In this document: positions 1 through 12,920 of the stretch, piece by piece | Layout: every line of letters starts with the position of its first letter | Position numbering within the stretch: position 1 is the stretch's first letter | Source of the DNA: Glandiceps talaboti | Lineage: Eukaryota; Hemichordata; Enteropneusta; Spengelidae | Assembly (NCBI RefSeq): GCF_964340395.1 | Contig: NC_135557.1 | Location: 310,001 to 374,000, forward strand | DNA: 64,000 bases | Direction: 5' to 3' | The notes under the pieces: generated by a model | Seen by the model: the letters and a program-made list of their open reading frames with translations, nothing else | Database searches by the model: none | What the model was told of the DNA's origin: nothing | Made by a program: the position numbers and the translations under genes

Positions 1-620
1 TAACGATCGGTACCATTGTCAAAATGAACGCATGTCACAAGAAGCACACTGAGGTCTGCGTCTGTCATGCATTAACGTTGTACAATGTATCACGTCGTCT
101 TGTATCATTGCATGCCCTTGAATAATTACCATCGCTAGTCGCACATTGAGCAGTTTATATAGTCACTTGCTGAGGGGTAAATTTTTGTTGGATTGTCTGT
201 CGACTTTGAAGTGAAGTAGGTATTAAACGTAGATGGGTAAAATCAATAGCTAGAAAGTAGCACGAAAGTAATAAAAAGTGACAATGTGACACTTCTGTAC
301 GTCATGTAAAATGAACTTGCCGATACAAGAAGAAACTATACAACAATTGCAACAAGTGAAGTCATGTCCCAAATTCTCGCGTGATCTCGTCTCTTAAATG
401 ACGTGGCAAATTGTGCGGTAATGACGGGAGGTTCAAAACATTTTGATTACGATTGAAGTATTCTCGAAGCCGTATGTCATTACAAGGGTCAATTTGACTT
501 GCATCCGTGGACGAGGCAAATGATTACATGGTAAAGGTTGGTTCTACACGATCTTTTACAGTATTTGAAATATTGAAAAAATGGCAATTTTAAACAATTT
601 TACAACTTTAAGCATACAAT
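1..620. other. No recognisable feature (probable intron of gene 1)
   Basis: I see no exon, repeat array or conserved element here. The stretch is AT-rich, with stops in all frames. Because the first visible exon of gene 1 begins in phase 1 at 8743, this is most simply upstream intron, but that is inference. Confidence 0.4.
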
Positions 621-1490
621 GATCTCATCAATATTTGATACAATTGACCCTAGCAACCATGACCACACCCTTAAACACAGAACTGCCCTATATAAAGAGG
701 ATTATTGCTAATCTATGCAAATGCAGGAAATTCAAACTGCTGTACAGAGCACTAGCTTCTGGGTCTTGTTTTCAGCATTTTTTATGTACTCTGAGAAACA
801 CACAGGTCATGAATCATGTACAAATTTTTTTTGAATGTCGTGGGATGGTAACTTGATACACTAATTAGTTGAAAATTGATCAGTTTGTATCATAGAATGT
901 AAAAACCTTTCAAAATGAGATAAATTCTCCTGCAAACAGCTGTTTAGATTGTGTGCCACTCAGGATTATTCAAATATGTTACATTTGCATGTGAACAACC
1001 TAGATGTTTATATTTTGGTGATTACTTGCCAGTGAGTCATCACAAGTTCTCCATCTCCAAAACAGTCATATGCAAAATAGGATGCTAGGCACAAGCACTC
1101 ATGCCTTTAACAACAACCAAATGGCAGTATATTTTGGTCAGATAACATCATCTGTTAGGCAAGTGAGTAAACATTCAAAAAATTATGCAAATCCCCCTAG
1201 CAACCTTTACCACACCCATAGCAACACCCAAATGGTGTATTTCACAAAGATAATGGATTCTTAGACAAGTGAACAAACATTCAAAAAGTGTATGCAAATA
1301 TGCCTAGCAACAAGACCACACCCATGGCAACAGCCAAATGATCACATATATTGCAAAGATAACAACAGGGATTAATAGGCAAGTGAATAAACATTCAAAA
1401 TAAACATTGTAAATGTGCCTAGCAACAGGACCATGCCCATAGCAACAGCCACATGATTGTGTACATTGCAAAGATAACTAGGGGTTAACC
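621..1490 (+). repeat. Dispersed repeat family A, partial copy
   Basis: Degenerate units of roughly 110 bp carry the phrases CCTAGCAAC, CCATAGCAACAGCCA and ATTGCAAAGATAAC. The same phrases and order recur at 6800-7370 and 41840-42300, so this is an interspersed family. This copy lacks the TG-rich head and the GTGCTACAACGCCATTGG tail seen in the other two. Confidence 0.7.
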
Positions 1491-2316
1491 TTGCAATGTG
1501 AGTTATATGATATTTTTTTGCAGATTCCACCTCAGAAAGGTGTCCTGTTAGCATATCTGACAGGTGCCACACGCGCACCCCTGGGCATTTTGTTATATCG
1601 CGAGAAAACCGAAATACCATGTATTGCTATGGGTAAACACATGTTTTGGTAGGCTTAATACTTACTGCCTATAAAACCATGTCAAATTTACTGAAAAGTC
1701 ATATTACATGTTACTCACTGTATATTATGAATAATCAATTAAGTCAATTACAAATATTTTGTCAAAAGTTTTGGATATTGAAATATCATAATTAGGCCAA
1801 AGGTCAACAAAATGTCGCCATTTTCAGTTACTATGACTTATAGGTAGTGGATGTGTTTTCTGTATATGGTGTGGGTACATCCATGTATCATCTAGATTAT
1901 ATTTATCAAATCAGGTTATGAAACCAGTTGCACATTATAAGCAGTGTCATACTGATATTTTGTCCCCCAAACTGAATATATATGTATTTTTTTTTAAAAT
2001 TTATGCATATCATTACTTCCACTTTCAGGGTGGTCAAAATGGTTTAATTTATACAACGTAAAAATTTCAAAACTTTTTTTTTTTTAAAAAAAAACCTTGG
2101 CTCAAGATTTGTTGTGGATATATTATGATCACTAACTGTAAATCAACACATGATGTTCACCTTTTCCTAATTAGGTTATCAGATCATGATTTATGATATG
2201 TACGAATTTCAACAAAATACTTACATATATTAAGTTTTAGAAACAAAATCTCAGTATGACTCAACTTACTCAGATTTGTTAATTTCAAGTCAGCACATCT
2301 TCTTTTCTTTTTTTAG
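1491..2316. other. No recognisable feature
   Basis: AT-rich sequence without a supportable reading frame or array. The right end meets dispersed family B. Confidence 0.4.
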
Positions 2317-4652
2317 CTCCGCTGTCAGCGAAAGCTGAAAGCGTAGCTTTAGGTATAGGTGGGTATTGAGGTATAGAGAGTAGAGTGAATCATAGGTGTC
2401 CGTCAAACTTTTATATTTTTACTATCTACTCCGGAAGTGACAGTCGGAATTCTTCGATATTTGGTGTGCATGTTCCCTGGGGGGAGGCTATTCAGATTTG
2501 TTCATGCCAAGTTGATCTGTGCCATTTTCAATTTTTTATGATTTTTTTTCATAAAATGTCATTTTCATCAACTCCTTGAAAACCTCTTATTAGATTGCTT
2601 TGATATCTGGCATGTTGATGCGCAGGGGGTAGCTTACTCAGATTTGTTAATTTCAAGTCAGCACATCCTCATTTTTATTTTTTATGATTTTTTTTTGTAA
2701 TTTGCAAAAAAAATGAATATGTTAATGAGCATAATGACCGACGCCATATTGGAAATCAGTCGACGAGACTTTAAGTAAACTGCCACTTTTCAAAAGACAC
2801 TATTGACGTCAAACAAGCAATGTAATATGTGCTATAGTCATAATTCTACGCATTGGGCGCCCAAATGACAAGCGTTTGTTCGAAACAGGGTTGTAAACTT
2901 CAAATCCAATTCTGCACCTTTCTACATAATCAGCCAGTCCGCAACATCCTCATTTGCATACTCTATCCTGATTCGACCAGAAGCTGAAGGTGACCTCATT
3001 TGACCGAGCGATTTTCCACAGCAAGTATCTTGAGTATCAACACAGGACGTTCTTGGTACTCACTAAAATCACACTTCAGACCCACTATAAAAGTGTGATG
3101 TTTTCAGATAACATGTAACTTGTGGTTAATTCTATATTGTCGTGCAATTTGGAATGACAGTGAACCAGAATTCAGACAACTTGCGTAAGGAAGGGCTTGC
3201 CAGGCATGCGGTTGAAGTTATGGCCGACAGTTCACATGTAAAGTTAAACGACATGAACGTGTCTTGCCTTTCCAAAATGCAAATATTTGGCAAGTAAAAA
3301 TAATTAAAATAATTACAATTTTAATTTGGCTTCAGACTTTGCATTATGTTTTGCGTATCTTTCCCCGTTTTACATGTAAATCCGAAAAGGTTCTCTCTCA
3401 TCATGTCATCAGTGTCAGTGATCATACCGCGCGGGGCTGCTTTGAGTACGAGCGAAGTCAGGCATGTTGAGGTATTTTGTTGAGAATTATAAATATTGCG
3501 AAATGTCAAGTACAAGGTTTAAATACAATGGAATGATGAAAAAAATGGCAGAGTCTGCTGACAGGCGCCGGTCACAAGAAACACTGTGAATTAAAATATC
3601 AGACGATGTATGTATTAATCGCCGACAATCCACCCGTATGCACGAGGGACTAACCCGGAAGCAAGTCGTTGTCAGCCATACGTTACAGTGGTAACATCGT
3701 CTGAGAAATCGCTGCGTTCAGAGTGTCATTATTCACAGAATTGTTGTTTTCGAGTGAAAACCCGTCTTGAATTGTATAACTCTAACAAATGAAGACATGT
3801 CAAGTTATATTTTGAAAGTTGTATCGCTAGTTTGAGACGATTTTCTCACGTACTATAGTACTATCGAGGCTTACTTGGAAGTAGTAGGACCTTACTCCAG
3901 TTCATCGGGAAGTTTAGCCAGTCCGATAATTCTTTCTGGTTTAGTTTACAACACTTTTGATCACGCAGATTTTGTTGTTGTGATGAAAAGCAATAAAAAA
4001 AAAGATCATTTCAACCATTTTGTTGTGTTTTCTTTGTGAAAGGTAACCGAACATGAACGAGTGTTACCACTGTAACGTATGGCTGAGAATGACTCTCTTC
4101 CGGGTACTTGAGATTGTCGCCGTACGGAAACTAAGATGGCGATTAATACATTTCTTCCCTATATATATCTACCACAACTAGTACAAGTTGAATGTTGTTG
4201 ACTTTGTAAATTTGTTAGAAAATTGAAATTCAAATTGCCTCAAAATTATTTTAGATCCCTAGTTTATTTCATTCATCATTAAAATTTTCCAGGGTTACAG
4301 CTGTAAGACACTGGAATTATTTATAGCCAACCTCAAAATCCTCTTTTTTTCTTTTTCTTGTGTGCATTTCCCAGTCATTTTTTTCTGAGATTTTGTGCAA
4401 TTTTTCATAACAGTAGATTTTTGTCATAAAATGGTGACTATGGTATAAAAGTACAATACATTACCAACTTTTGTGTAAAATGTGTTTTATAGTGAGACAT
4501 CATATGAAACCACTAACCACTTTATTGCATCGCTAAAACAAAACTGCATAGTGAAGAGCTGAAGACCTGAACCACTTCTACATGTCACCAAAATAAAAAA
4601 TTAAATTAAAAAAAAAAACAGCGGAGCTATTCTGACCGATAGGTCGCTTGTT
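2317..4652 (+). mobile_element. Dispersed repeat family B, long copy (non-autonomous, inverted termini)
   Basis: The left end carries AGCTCCGCTG and the right end the reverse complement CAGCGGAGCT, followed by CTGACCGATAGGTCGCTTG. Much of the interior recurs at 36846-38190, and its right part at 7680-7940. No transposase frame is present, so it behaves like a non-autonomous DNA element. It contains a secondary inverted repeat (3674-3696 against 4061-4083, the CAGCCATACGTTACAG arm). Terminal repeats and recurrence are seen directly; the transposon class is inferred. Confidence 0.65.
3618..4150. repeat. Fold-back inverted repeat nested in family B
   Basis: About 85 bp beginning TGTATTAATCGCC (3605 onward), with the phrases ACCCGGAAG and CAGCCATACGTTACAGTGG, recurs as an imperfect reverse complement near 4061-4150. 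The shorter family B copy at 38106-38165 carries one arm only, so the palindrome was either gained here or lost there. Confidence 0.6.
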
Positions 4653-4677
4653 GATGATTTGTTTTGTCATTTAAAAA

Positions 4678-4910
4678 AAAATGTGTTAATGAGCATTGTG
4701 ACCGACACCATATTGGAAATCAGTCCTCGAGATTTTAAGTAAACTGCCACTTTTCAAAAGATACCATTGACATCAAATAAGCAATGTAATATGTGCTATA
4801 GTCCTAATTCTATGCATTGTGCATCCAAATGACAAGTGTTTGTTCGAAACAGGGTTGTAAACTTCAAATCAAAATTCTGCACCCCTTCTGCATAATGGTT
4901 CATTCTAATA
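4678..4910 (+). repeat. Partial duplicate of family B interior
   Basis: The stretch beginning ATGTGTTAATGAGCAT closely matches 2705-2930 (phrases GACCGAC, CCATATTGGAAATCAGTC, AAGCAATGTAATATGTGC). It sits just downstream of the family B right terminus, suggesting adjacent insertion of a second partial copy. Confidence 0.65.
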
Positions 4911-5233
4911 GATTATCTCGGTGGACAAAGCATTGTAGGTTACGATTTTTGACAGAGTCAGTCGTCAATAAAAATGATAATACTTATTCTAAAATTACCC
5001 CATTTTGAAAGGGAAAGTACTTTGTGGTTCATTTATGGATTTTGTATGATCAATATTGGTGGCAAAATTGCCACGTCAAAATTGCCGATGTCGTAATGCA
5101 CAAGTGAGGACACTTCCCTAGCCACTATGCAACAGTGCAATGCTTTGAAGCCTAGCACATGTAGCAGAGGTCGTAAGTTCACATCCTCGTTCACAACTAG
5201 CTATTTCTGGAAATCAAAATTCTTCTATTTTTA

Positions 5234-5905
5234 GTCCCCGTTGGACGAAGTCCGGGATGGGGACTTATGGATTAGGTTTCGTGCGTGCATGCATCCGCCC
5301 GTCCGTCCAGAGCCATTTCTTGTAGATGCCTGGACTGATTTTTTTCAAACTTGGTACAGGGGCAACATACAATGGCATACATATGCACGTCAATTTGTTT
5401 CATGATACAATCCAATATGGCCACCAAGCAGCCATTTTGTTTGCAAATTTTCCCTGTCCAAAGCTATAACTCAGACATGCTTGAACAGATCTCATTCGAA
5501 GTTGGTATTAGATAGTGTTCTACGATATAAATGTGCATATTCATTTTCATCATGATACGATCCAATATGGCTGCCTGGCAACGATTTTGTTGGCACGGTT
5601 TTCATGTCCAAAGCCATAACTCAGATATGCTTGAACAGGTCCCACCCACCCAACCCCCGGACCCGACCCATCCTTTATTGTTGAATGGTTTATTCCATCA
5701 CGTCATCTTGAAGAGTAGGCATGTCCCTTGTCCAATGAGGAGACACAACATTAGTAGGCATGTTCCATGTCCAATGAGCAGACACAACATATCTAAGTCT
5801 GTTTGATTTAGGTTCACCAGTGTTATTGTGTTAGTAGTGATATCAAGAAAATGACAACATAAACTGCCAGTTCCTTAAAACCCAATCATAGCGGGGACTG
5901 TTATT
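5234..5905 (+). mobile_element. Dispersed repeat family C (MITE-like), copy 1
   Basis: It opens with AGTCCCCG, then a CGTCCGTCC-rich stretch, and ends with the complement CGGGGACT near 5890, which suggests short inverted termini. The body (phrases TGCCTGGACTGATTTTTT, CACGTCAATTTGTTTCATG, TCCAATATGGC) recurs at 54238-55000. No coding capacity. The reading frames over it in both copies are incidental. Confidence 0.65.
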
Positions 5906-6072
5906 CTCAATGACTTGTTTCCTATGGCATTTCTATCGTATACCACAGTAGTATTAATAAAATGCCATTTTTGGTCAAATTTAGGTGTTTTTTCGATTCT
6001 CTTAATTCATGAACTTATGATGTCTACGGAAAAGCCACTACATAAGACAATCAGCTGGAATGAATATAAACT

Positions 6073-6140
6073 CACACGTACTACAATTCTTCATTCGTGG
6101 ATTTTGAAAAATCCACGAATGAAGAATTGTAGTACGTGTG
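6073..6140. repeat. Perfect 33-bp inverted repeat with 2-nt loop
   Basis: Positions 6073-6105 are the exact reverse complement of 6108-6140, leaving only GA as loop. The arms contain ACGTACTACAATTC. It is not part of the recognised dispersed families. Confidence 0.9.
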
Positions 6141-6251
6141 GTTTGAAATCAAATGATATACTGGGTGCTGAGGCACATAGTAAAATCCTTGACAGAGATA
6201 GGATTTGAACATAGTCCTTGCAGTCATATAGAATCTTCGAAAATGTCATGT

Positions 6252-6255
<4 letters not shown>

Positions 6256-6288
<33 letters not shown>

Positions 6289-7432
6289 AACGGAAAGTCA
6301 AAACTGCTAAACCGATTGCCATGATATTTGATGGGTCCATTACCTTGGGTGTCTAGTTGGGAAATTGTTCAAATCATCTTACCATCGGTGTGTGATTTGG
6401 GTAAAAAAATGTGATTTTTGGCAAAAAATACATAAACTCAAAAACTACTTGGCAGATTGGGCTGAAATTTGGGTGAAACATTCTTCAGTGTTTTTACTGA
6501 GAATTGTTCATGGCATGATGGTCCCATCAGTGATATGCAAATTAGGGCTAAAAATGTGTCTTTTTGGTCAAAAATCTATAATTCCAAAACCACTGAGCAC
6601 ATTGGGCTGAAATTTAATGGGAATACATCTAGGGATGTATGGACGAAGTATATTAAGCATACAAATATTCCATGAGTGATTTGCAAATTAGGTGTAAAAA
6701 TGTTCATTTTTGGTCATAAACTTATATCTCAAAAAGTACTTGGTCAATGAGTCTGAAACTTGGTGAGATGTTTCTGAATATTATTCTGCAGATTTTCTTC
6801 AAAACATTTTGACAAAATTGGCCCTAGCAACCATGACCACGCCCTTAGCAACAACCAAATGGCAATTTATTTTGGTCAAATAACATCTGGTAGGCAAGTG
6901 AGTAAACATTCAAAAAATGTATGTAAATACCCTAGCAACCCTGACCACACCCATAGCAACAGCCAAACGGTGGTGTATTTCACAAAGATAACAAAAGGGA
7001 TAAAAAATAGACAATTGAATAAACATTCAAAAAACGTATGTAGATTTGCCTAGCAACAAGACCACGCCCATAGCAACAGCCAAATAATCATGTATATTGC
7101 AAAGATAACAGGAATAGAAAGACAAATGAATAAACATTTCAAAAATGTATGAAAATATGCCTAGCAACAAGACTGTACCCACAGCAACAGCCAAATGATC
7201 ACGTATAACAAATATGTATGCAAATATATCTAACAACATGACCATGCCCATAGCAACAGCCAAATGATTGCGTATATCGCATGCGCACAAAGATAGCAAC
7301 ATGGTTGGATAGGCAACAGGATAGTCATTCAGCAAATGAACACCTATTGTTAGCATCAACTAGCTATGGATAAAATTTTTTAAAAACTGTATAGTTGTGC
7401 TACAACGCCATTGGCAGTATTTTTAAATGTAA
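6256..7432 (+). repeat. Dispersed repeat family A, copy 1 (unexpanded)
   Basis: It starts with a (TG)n run at about 6258-6287, passes through GATATTTGATGGG and GTCTAGTTGGGAAATTG, the CCTAGCAAC/ATTGCAAAGATAAC units and TCATTCAGCAAATGAACACC, and ends in GTGCTACAACGCCATTGG. The copy at 41042-44436 has the same order of landmarks but contains two large tandem arrays. Confidence 0.75.
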
Positions 7433-7679
7433 ATATGAGACAGTATACAGCAGGGTTGTAAATCTTTACCTGTATTTGGTATGAACAATTGGTGCTGTGG
7501 TGATGCACATGTATGGAGTAACGCATATCATGCTAGGCACAACATTTGTCAAGTTATGTGTACACTGTATGCTTGTATTGCTGTCACTCGGTAAGTTGTG
7601 TCATGTGCTAATATTATATTGTGGTCTTTGAGTGAGAAATGAGACAAATAAAATTGCACCTGCAAGGAGGTCCATAGAC

Positions 7680-7942
7680 TATTGAATTAAAATATCAGAC
7701 GATGCTATGTCTACTACATGGACTATGGTATAAAAGTACAATATTTTACCAACTTTCTGTGTAAAATGTGTTTTATAGTAAGACATCATATGAAACCACT
7801 AATCACTTTATTACAACACTAAAACAAAACTGCATAGTGAAGAGCTGAAGAACTGAACCACTTATACATGTTACCAAAATAAAAGATAAAAAAAAAACCA
7901 AAGAACCAGCAGAGCTATTCTGACCGATACGTCGCTTGTTGT
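7680..7942 (+). repeat. Family B, 3' fragment
   Basis: It matches the right end of the long family B copy: TATCAGACGATG, then TATGGTATAAAAGTACAATA, ending GAGCTATTCTGACCGATACG. The left terminus is absent. Confidence 0.7.
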
Positions 7943-8742
7943 TTAAAGAACACCACGTCATCAGTAAGGGTCAAACGGAAGCCGACAATTTCTGCAGAAA
8001 CAGCTTGAAAATTGAGGGGGATTTAACTGAGCCTTTACAACTTGCTAGTTTGGGATGGTCAAAATTATGAACATACACTGTATATGATTGAAAAATGCAG
8101 AAACATGGCACAAGTTACTCACTGTGAACTGATGATAGGTCAAGTTGTGTTCTATGGCTCTATTGTAAGTCACACTCTTGGGCTTTCCTCCTACACACAC
8201 AGATTTTTGTAAGAAAAGTAGATACTTCATGCCATAGTCATAACATTTCTGACACTTACATGAGGCTTGTGTGTATTTTAACAAGTGAATAATGTACATA
8301 TATTGGTGGTAGCATCTAGCTTGTTACGGTAAGCTGGGTAACATTTATCGGGGTTCCGCCTGGGAAATCAATGTGATACATTGTATGTAATAAATGTGGT
8401 GGAAAAAATTCATTGTGTTTGGATGCTATAAATACTAACATCATAAATATTGAACTTGTTTCACTCACTGTTGATGTGATCAAATCTACTGGAATTAATC
8501 CAGTACTTTCTGCAACTGGGTATTCAATTTTTTATTTTCACTTCCATCTTATAAACAAATTTTTATCGAACATTATTGTCATTTTTCAGCATACCTGAAA
8601 GTTTATTGCATGCACAACCTTAGCAAATTAAGCCATGGTGATGCAAGCTTCCAATTCCTATCAAAGTTTGTATGAATCAGTTTGATATACAGTATATGCC
8701 ATGCAAACAGTTACCAAAGTATGATATTTTTCACTTTTGCAG
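7943..8742. other. Intron sequence before the FN3 exon, no other feature seen
   Basis: No array or exon found. The right edge ends in a pyrimidine-rich stretch and TTTTGCAG at 8735-8742, used here as the 3' splice site of the next exon. Confidence 0.5.
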
Positions 8743-9030
8743 GTTCTAGACCAAGTCCTCCGCGTTACCTGCGTGTCAATGAAACAGACACTGGAATCTT
8801 GATCTCCTGGACTTCTCCATTGAACACATCAGGTCCAATTACCAGATATATCATAGAGTATCAAAAAGTGGATGAAGCTTGGATGATTTTAGAAGACAAC
8901 ATTCCAGTAGCACAACATTCTTATCTGGCATTAATGTTGGAACCCGATACCCACTATGCATTTCGTGTATTTGCATTGACAAAAACAGCATTTAGTCAAC
9001 CTAGTTCAGTGGTCCTGGCATATACTGGAG
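8743..9030 (+). CDS. Gene 1, exon encoding the last fibronectin type III domain of a turtle/IGSF9-like receptor
   Basis: A 288-bp exon bounded by TTTTGCAG and GTAAGT, phase 1 at both ends, as is usual for exons that encode a whole FN3 domain. The translation starts SRPSPPRYLRVNETDTG and shows FN3 hallmarks in order: the B-strand tryptophan (LISWTSP), the Tyr-rich C strand (RYIIEYQ) and the late tyrosine (HYAFRV). The reading frame continues through the phase-1 junction into the transmembrane exon at 23104, so this is the membrane-proximal extracellular domain. Upstream Ig and FN3 exons must lie outside the window or in the unread upstream intron. The FN3 assignment is secure; the family name rests on the downstream exons. 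Its last eight bases resemble the end of each 29-bp repeat unit that follows. Confidence 0.9.
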
Positions 9031-11335
9031 GTAAGTGTCATTACCAACAAACACTAGAGGTAAGTGTCATTGAAAGCAAACACTGGAGGATAGTGTCATT
9101 ACCAACAAACACTAGAGGTAAGTGTCATTGAAAGCAAACACTGGAGGTAAGTGTCATTACCAACAAACACTAGAGGTAAGTGTCATTACCAACAAACACT
9201 AGAGGTAAGTGTCATTGAAAGCAAACACTGGAGGTAAGTGTCATTACCAACAAACACTGGAGGTAAGTGTCATTACCAACAAACACTAGAGGTAAGTGTC
9301 ATTACCAACAAACACTAGAGGTAAGTGTCATTTAAAGCAAACACTGGAGGCAAGTGTCATTACCAACAAACCCTAGAGGTAAGTGTCGTTGAAAACAAAC
9401 ACTGGAGGTAAGTGTCATTACCAACAAACACTAGAGGTAAGTGTCATTGAAAACAAACACTGGAGGTAAGTGTCATTACCAACAAACACTAGAGGTAAGT
9501 GTCATTGAAAACAAACACTGGAGGTAAGTGTCATTACCAACAATCACTGGAGGTAAGTGTCAGTACCAACAATCACTGGAGGTAAGTGTCATTACCAACA
9601 ATCACTGGAGGTAAGTGTCATTACCAACAATCACTGGAGGTAAGTGTCATTACCAACAATCACTGGAGGTAAGTGTCATTACCAACAATCACTGGAGGTA
9701 AGTGTCATTACCAACAATCACTGGAGGTAAGTGTCATTACCAACAATCACTGGAGGTAAGTGTCATTACCAACAAACACTAGAGGCAAGTGTCATTACCA
9801 ACAAACACTAGAGGCAAGTGTCATTACCAACAAACACTAGAGGTAAGTGTCATTACCAACAATCACTGGAGGTAAGTGTCAGTACCAACAAACACTGGAG
9901 ACAAGTGTCATTACCAACAGACACTAGAGGTAAGTGTCACTACCAACAATCACTAGAGGTAAGTGTCATTACCAACAATCACTGGAGGTAAGTGTCAGTA
10001 CCAACAAACACTGGAGACAAGTGTCATAACCAACAGACACTAGAGGTAAGTGTCATTACCAACAAACACTAGAGGTAAGTGTCAGTACCAACAAACACTA
10101 GAGGTAAGTGTCATTACCAACAAACACTAGAGGTAAGTGTCATTGAAAACAAACACTATAGGTAAGTGTCATTGAAAACAAACACTAGAGGTAAGTGTCA
10201 TTACCAACAAACACTATAGGTAAGTATCATTGAAAACAAACACTGGAGGTAAGTGTCATTACCAACAAACACTAGAGGTAAGTGTCATTGAAAACAAACA
10301 CTGAAGGCAAGTGTCATTGCCAACAAACACTAGAGGTAAGTGTCATTGAAAACAATCACTAGAGGTTAGTGTCATTGAAAACAAACACTAGAGGTAAGTG
10401 TCATTGAAAACAAACACTATAGGTAAGTGTCATTACCAACAAACACTATAGGTAAGTGTCATTGAAAACAAACACTAGAGGATAGTGTCATTACCAACAA
10501 ACACTGGAGGTAAGTGTCATTACCAACAAACACTAGAGGTAAGTGTCATTGAAAACAAACACTGGAGGCAAGTGTCATTACCAACAAACACTAGAGGTAA
10601 GTGTCATTGAAAACAAACACTAGAGGTAAGTGTCATTACCAACAAACACTATAGGTAAGTATCATTGAAAACAAACACTGGAGGTAAGTGTCATTACCAA
10701 CAAACGCTAGAGGTAAGTGTCATTGAAAACAAACACTGAAGGCAAGTGTCATTACCAACAAACACTAGAGGTAAGTGTCATTGAAAACAAACACTAGAGG
10801 TAAGTGTCATTGAAAACAAACACTAATGGTAAGTGTCATTGAAAACAAACACTAGAGGTAAGTTTCATTGAAAACAAACACTAGAGGTAAGTGTCATTAC
10901 CAACAAACACTATAGGTAAGTATCATTGAAAACAAACACTGGAGGTAAGTGTCATTACCAACAAACACTAGAGGTAAGTGTCATTGAAAACAAACACTGA
11001 AGGCAAGTGTCATTACCAACAAACACTAGAGGTAAGTGTCATTGAAAACAAACACTAGAGGTAAGTGTCATGGAAAACAAACACTATAGGTAAGTGTCAT
11101 TGAAAACAAACACTAGAGGTAAGTGTCATTGAAAACAAACACTAGAGGTGTAAGTGTCATTACCAATAAACACTAGAGGTAAGTATCATTGAAAACAAAC
11201 ACTGGAGGTAAGTGTCATTACCAACAAACACTAGAGGTAAGTGTCATTGAAAACAAACACTGGAGGTAAGTGTCATTGAAAACAAACACTGGAGGTAAGT
11301 GTCATTACCAACAAACACTAGAGGTAAGTGTCATT
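9031..11335 (+). repeat. 29-bp minisatellite starting at the 5' splice site of gene 1 intron 1
   Basis: About 79 head-to-tail copies of a 29-bp unit whose register is GTAAGTGTCATT, then TACCAACAAA or TGAAAACAAA, then CACTRGAG. The genuine exon-intron junction (TACTGGAG then GTAAGTGTCATT) is itself the first unit, so the array arose by amplification of the junction. Most units therefore keep AG/GTAAGT, a near-consensus 5' splice site. The array ends in TGTCATT at 11335. Confidence 0.95.
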
Positions 11336-11510
11336 TTTTGTGAGTCACCACATAGTAAGAAATAGGGGAACACCAAATTTTGGTGTGTCAGTAGAAATTG
11401 TGTGCATCAGTGGTTTGTCAGATTGGCTTAGAGGACTCACTGACCAAAGGTCAGCTTTCTTTTAATACCTTGTCTTTGACTTTGATCTTCATATTCAAGG
11501 TCAAATAGCA
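11336..11510. other. Short non-repetitive spacer between two satellites
   Basis: About 175 bp of single-copy-looking sequence, the only part of the 14-kb intron 1 that is not tandemly repeated apart from the last 10 bp. It contains CAAGGTCAAATAGCAAACAT, which resembles the AAGGTCAAATAGCCAAA phrase of dispersed family D, so it may be a remnant of that family. Confidence 0.6.
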
Positions 11511-12920
11511 AACATATTAAATTAATTGGTTAATGCAATTGATAGTGGCATTCTCTAAACACTTCCTGTTGAAATGAGATAACATATTGAATTAATTGGT
11601 TAATGCAATTGATAGCGGCATTCTCTAAACACTTCCTGTTGAAATGAGATAACATATTGAATTAATTGGTTAATGCAATTGATAGCGGCATTCTCTAAAC
11701 ACTTCCTGTTGAAATGAGATAACATATTGAATTAATTGGTTAATGCAATTGATAGCAGCATTCTCTAAACACTTCCTGTTGAAATGAGATAACATATTGA
11801 ATTAATTGGTTAATGCAATTGATAGCGGCATTCTCTAAACACTTCCTGTTGAAATGAGATAACATTTTGAATTAAATGGTTAATGCAGTTGATAGTGGCA
11901 TTCTCTAAACACTTCCTGTTGAAATGAGATAACATTCAATTAAATAGTTAATGCAATTGATAGTGGCATTCTCTAAACACTTCCTGTTGAAATGAGATAA
12001 CATATTGAATTAATTGGTTAATGCAATTGATAGTGGCATTCTCTAAACACTTCTTGTTGAAATGAGATAACATATTCAATTAAATGGTTAATGCAATTGA
12101 TAGTGGCATTCTCTAAACACTTCCTGTTGAAATGAGATAACATATTGAATTAATTGGTTAATGCAGTTGATAGTGGCATTCTCTAAACACTTCCTGTTGA
12201 AATGAGATAACATATTGAATTAATTGGTTAATGCAGTTGATAGTGGCATTCTCTAAACACTTCCTGTTGAAATGAGATAACATATTGAATTAATTGGTTA
12301 ATGCAATTGATAGTGGCATTCTCTAAACACTTCCTGTTGAAATGAGATAACATATTGAATTAATTGGTTAATGCAGTTGATAGTGGCATTCTCTAAACAC
12401 TTCCTGTTGAAATGAGATAACATATTGAATTAATAGGTTAATGCAGTTGATAGTGGCATTCTCTAAACACTTCCTGTTGAAATGAGATAACATATTGAAT
12501 TAATTGGTTAATGCACTTGATAGTGGCATTCTCTAAACACTTCCTGTTGAAATGAGGTAACATATTGAATTAATTGGTTAATGCAATTGAAAGTGGCATT
12601 CTCTAAACACTTCCTGTTGAAATGAGATAACATATTGAATTAAATGGTTAATGAAGTTGATAGTGGCATTCTCTAAACACTTCCTGTTGAAATGAGATAA
12701 CATATTGAATTAATTGGTTAATGCAATTGAAAGTGGCATTCTCTAAACACTTCCTGTTGAAATGAGATAACATATTGAATTAATTGGTTAATGTAGTTGA
12801 TAGTGGCATTCTCTAAACACTTCCTGTTGAAATGAGATAACATATTGAATTAAATGGTTAATGCAATTGATAGTGGCAGTCTCTAAACACTTCCTGTTGA
12901 AATGAGATAACATATTGAAT

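Noticed and set aside
5531-5806. 91-residue frame over family C copy 1
   Set aside because: It includes repeat-derived sequence that is broken in the second copy at 54238-55000, so it is not conserved as coding.
1-8742. Additional Ig or FN3 exons of gene 1
   Set aside because: I looked for the tryptophan and cysteine or tyrosine patterns next to splice sites in the open frames and found none. The frames here fall in dispersed repeats.
9031-11335. CRISPR-like array
   Set aside because: Units are contiguous with no unique spacers, the context is a spliced eukaryotic gene and no cas genes are present. The same applies to all other arrays here.
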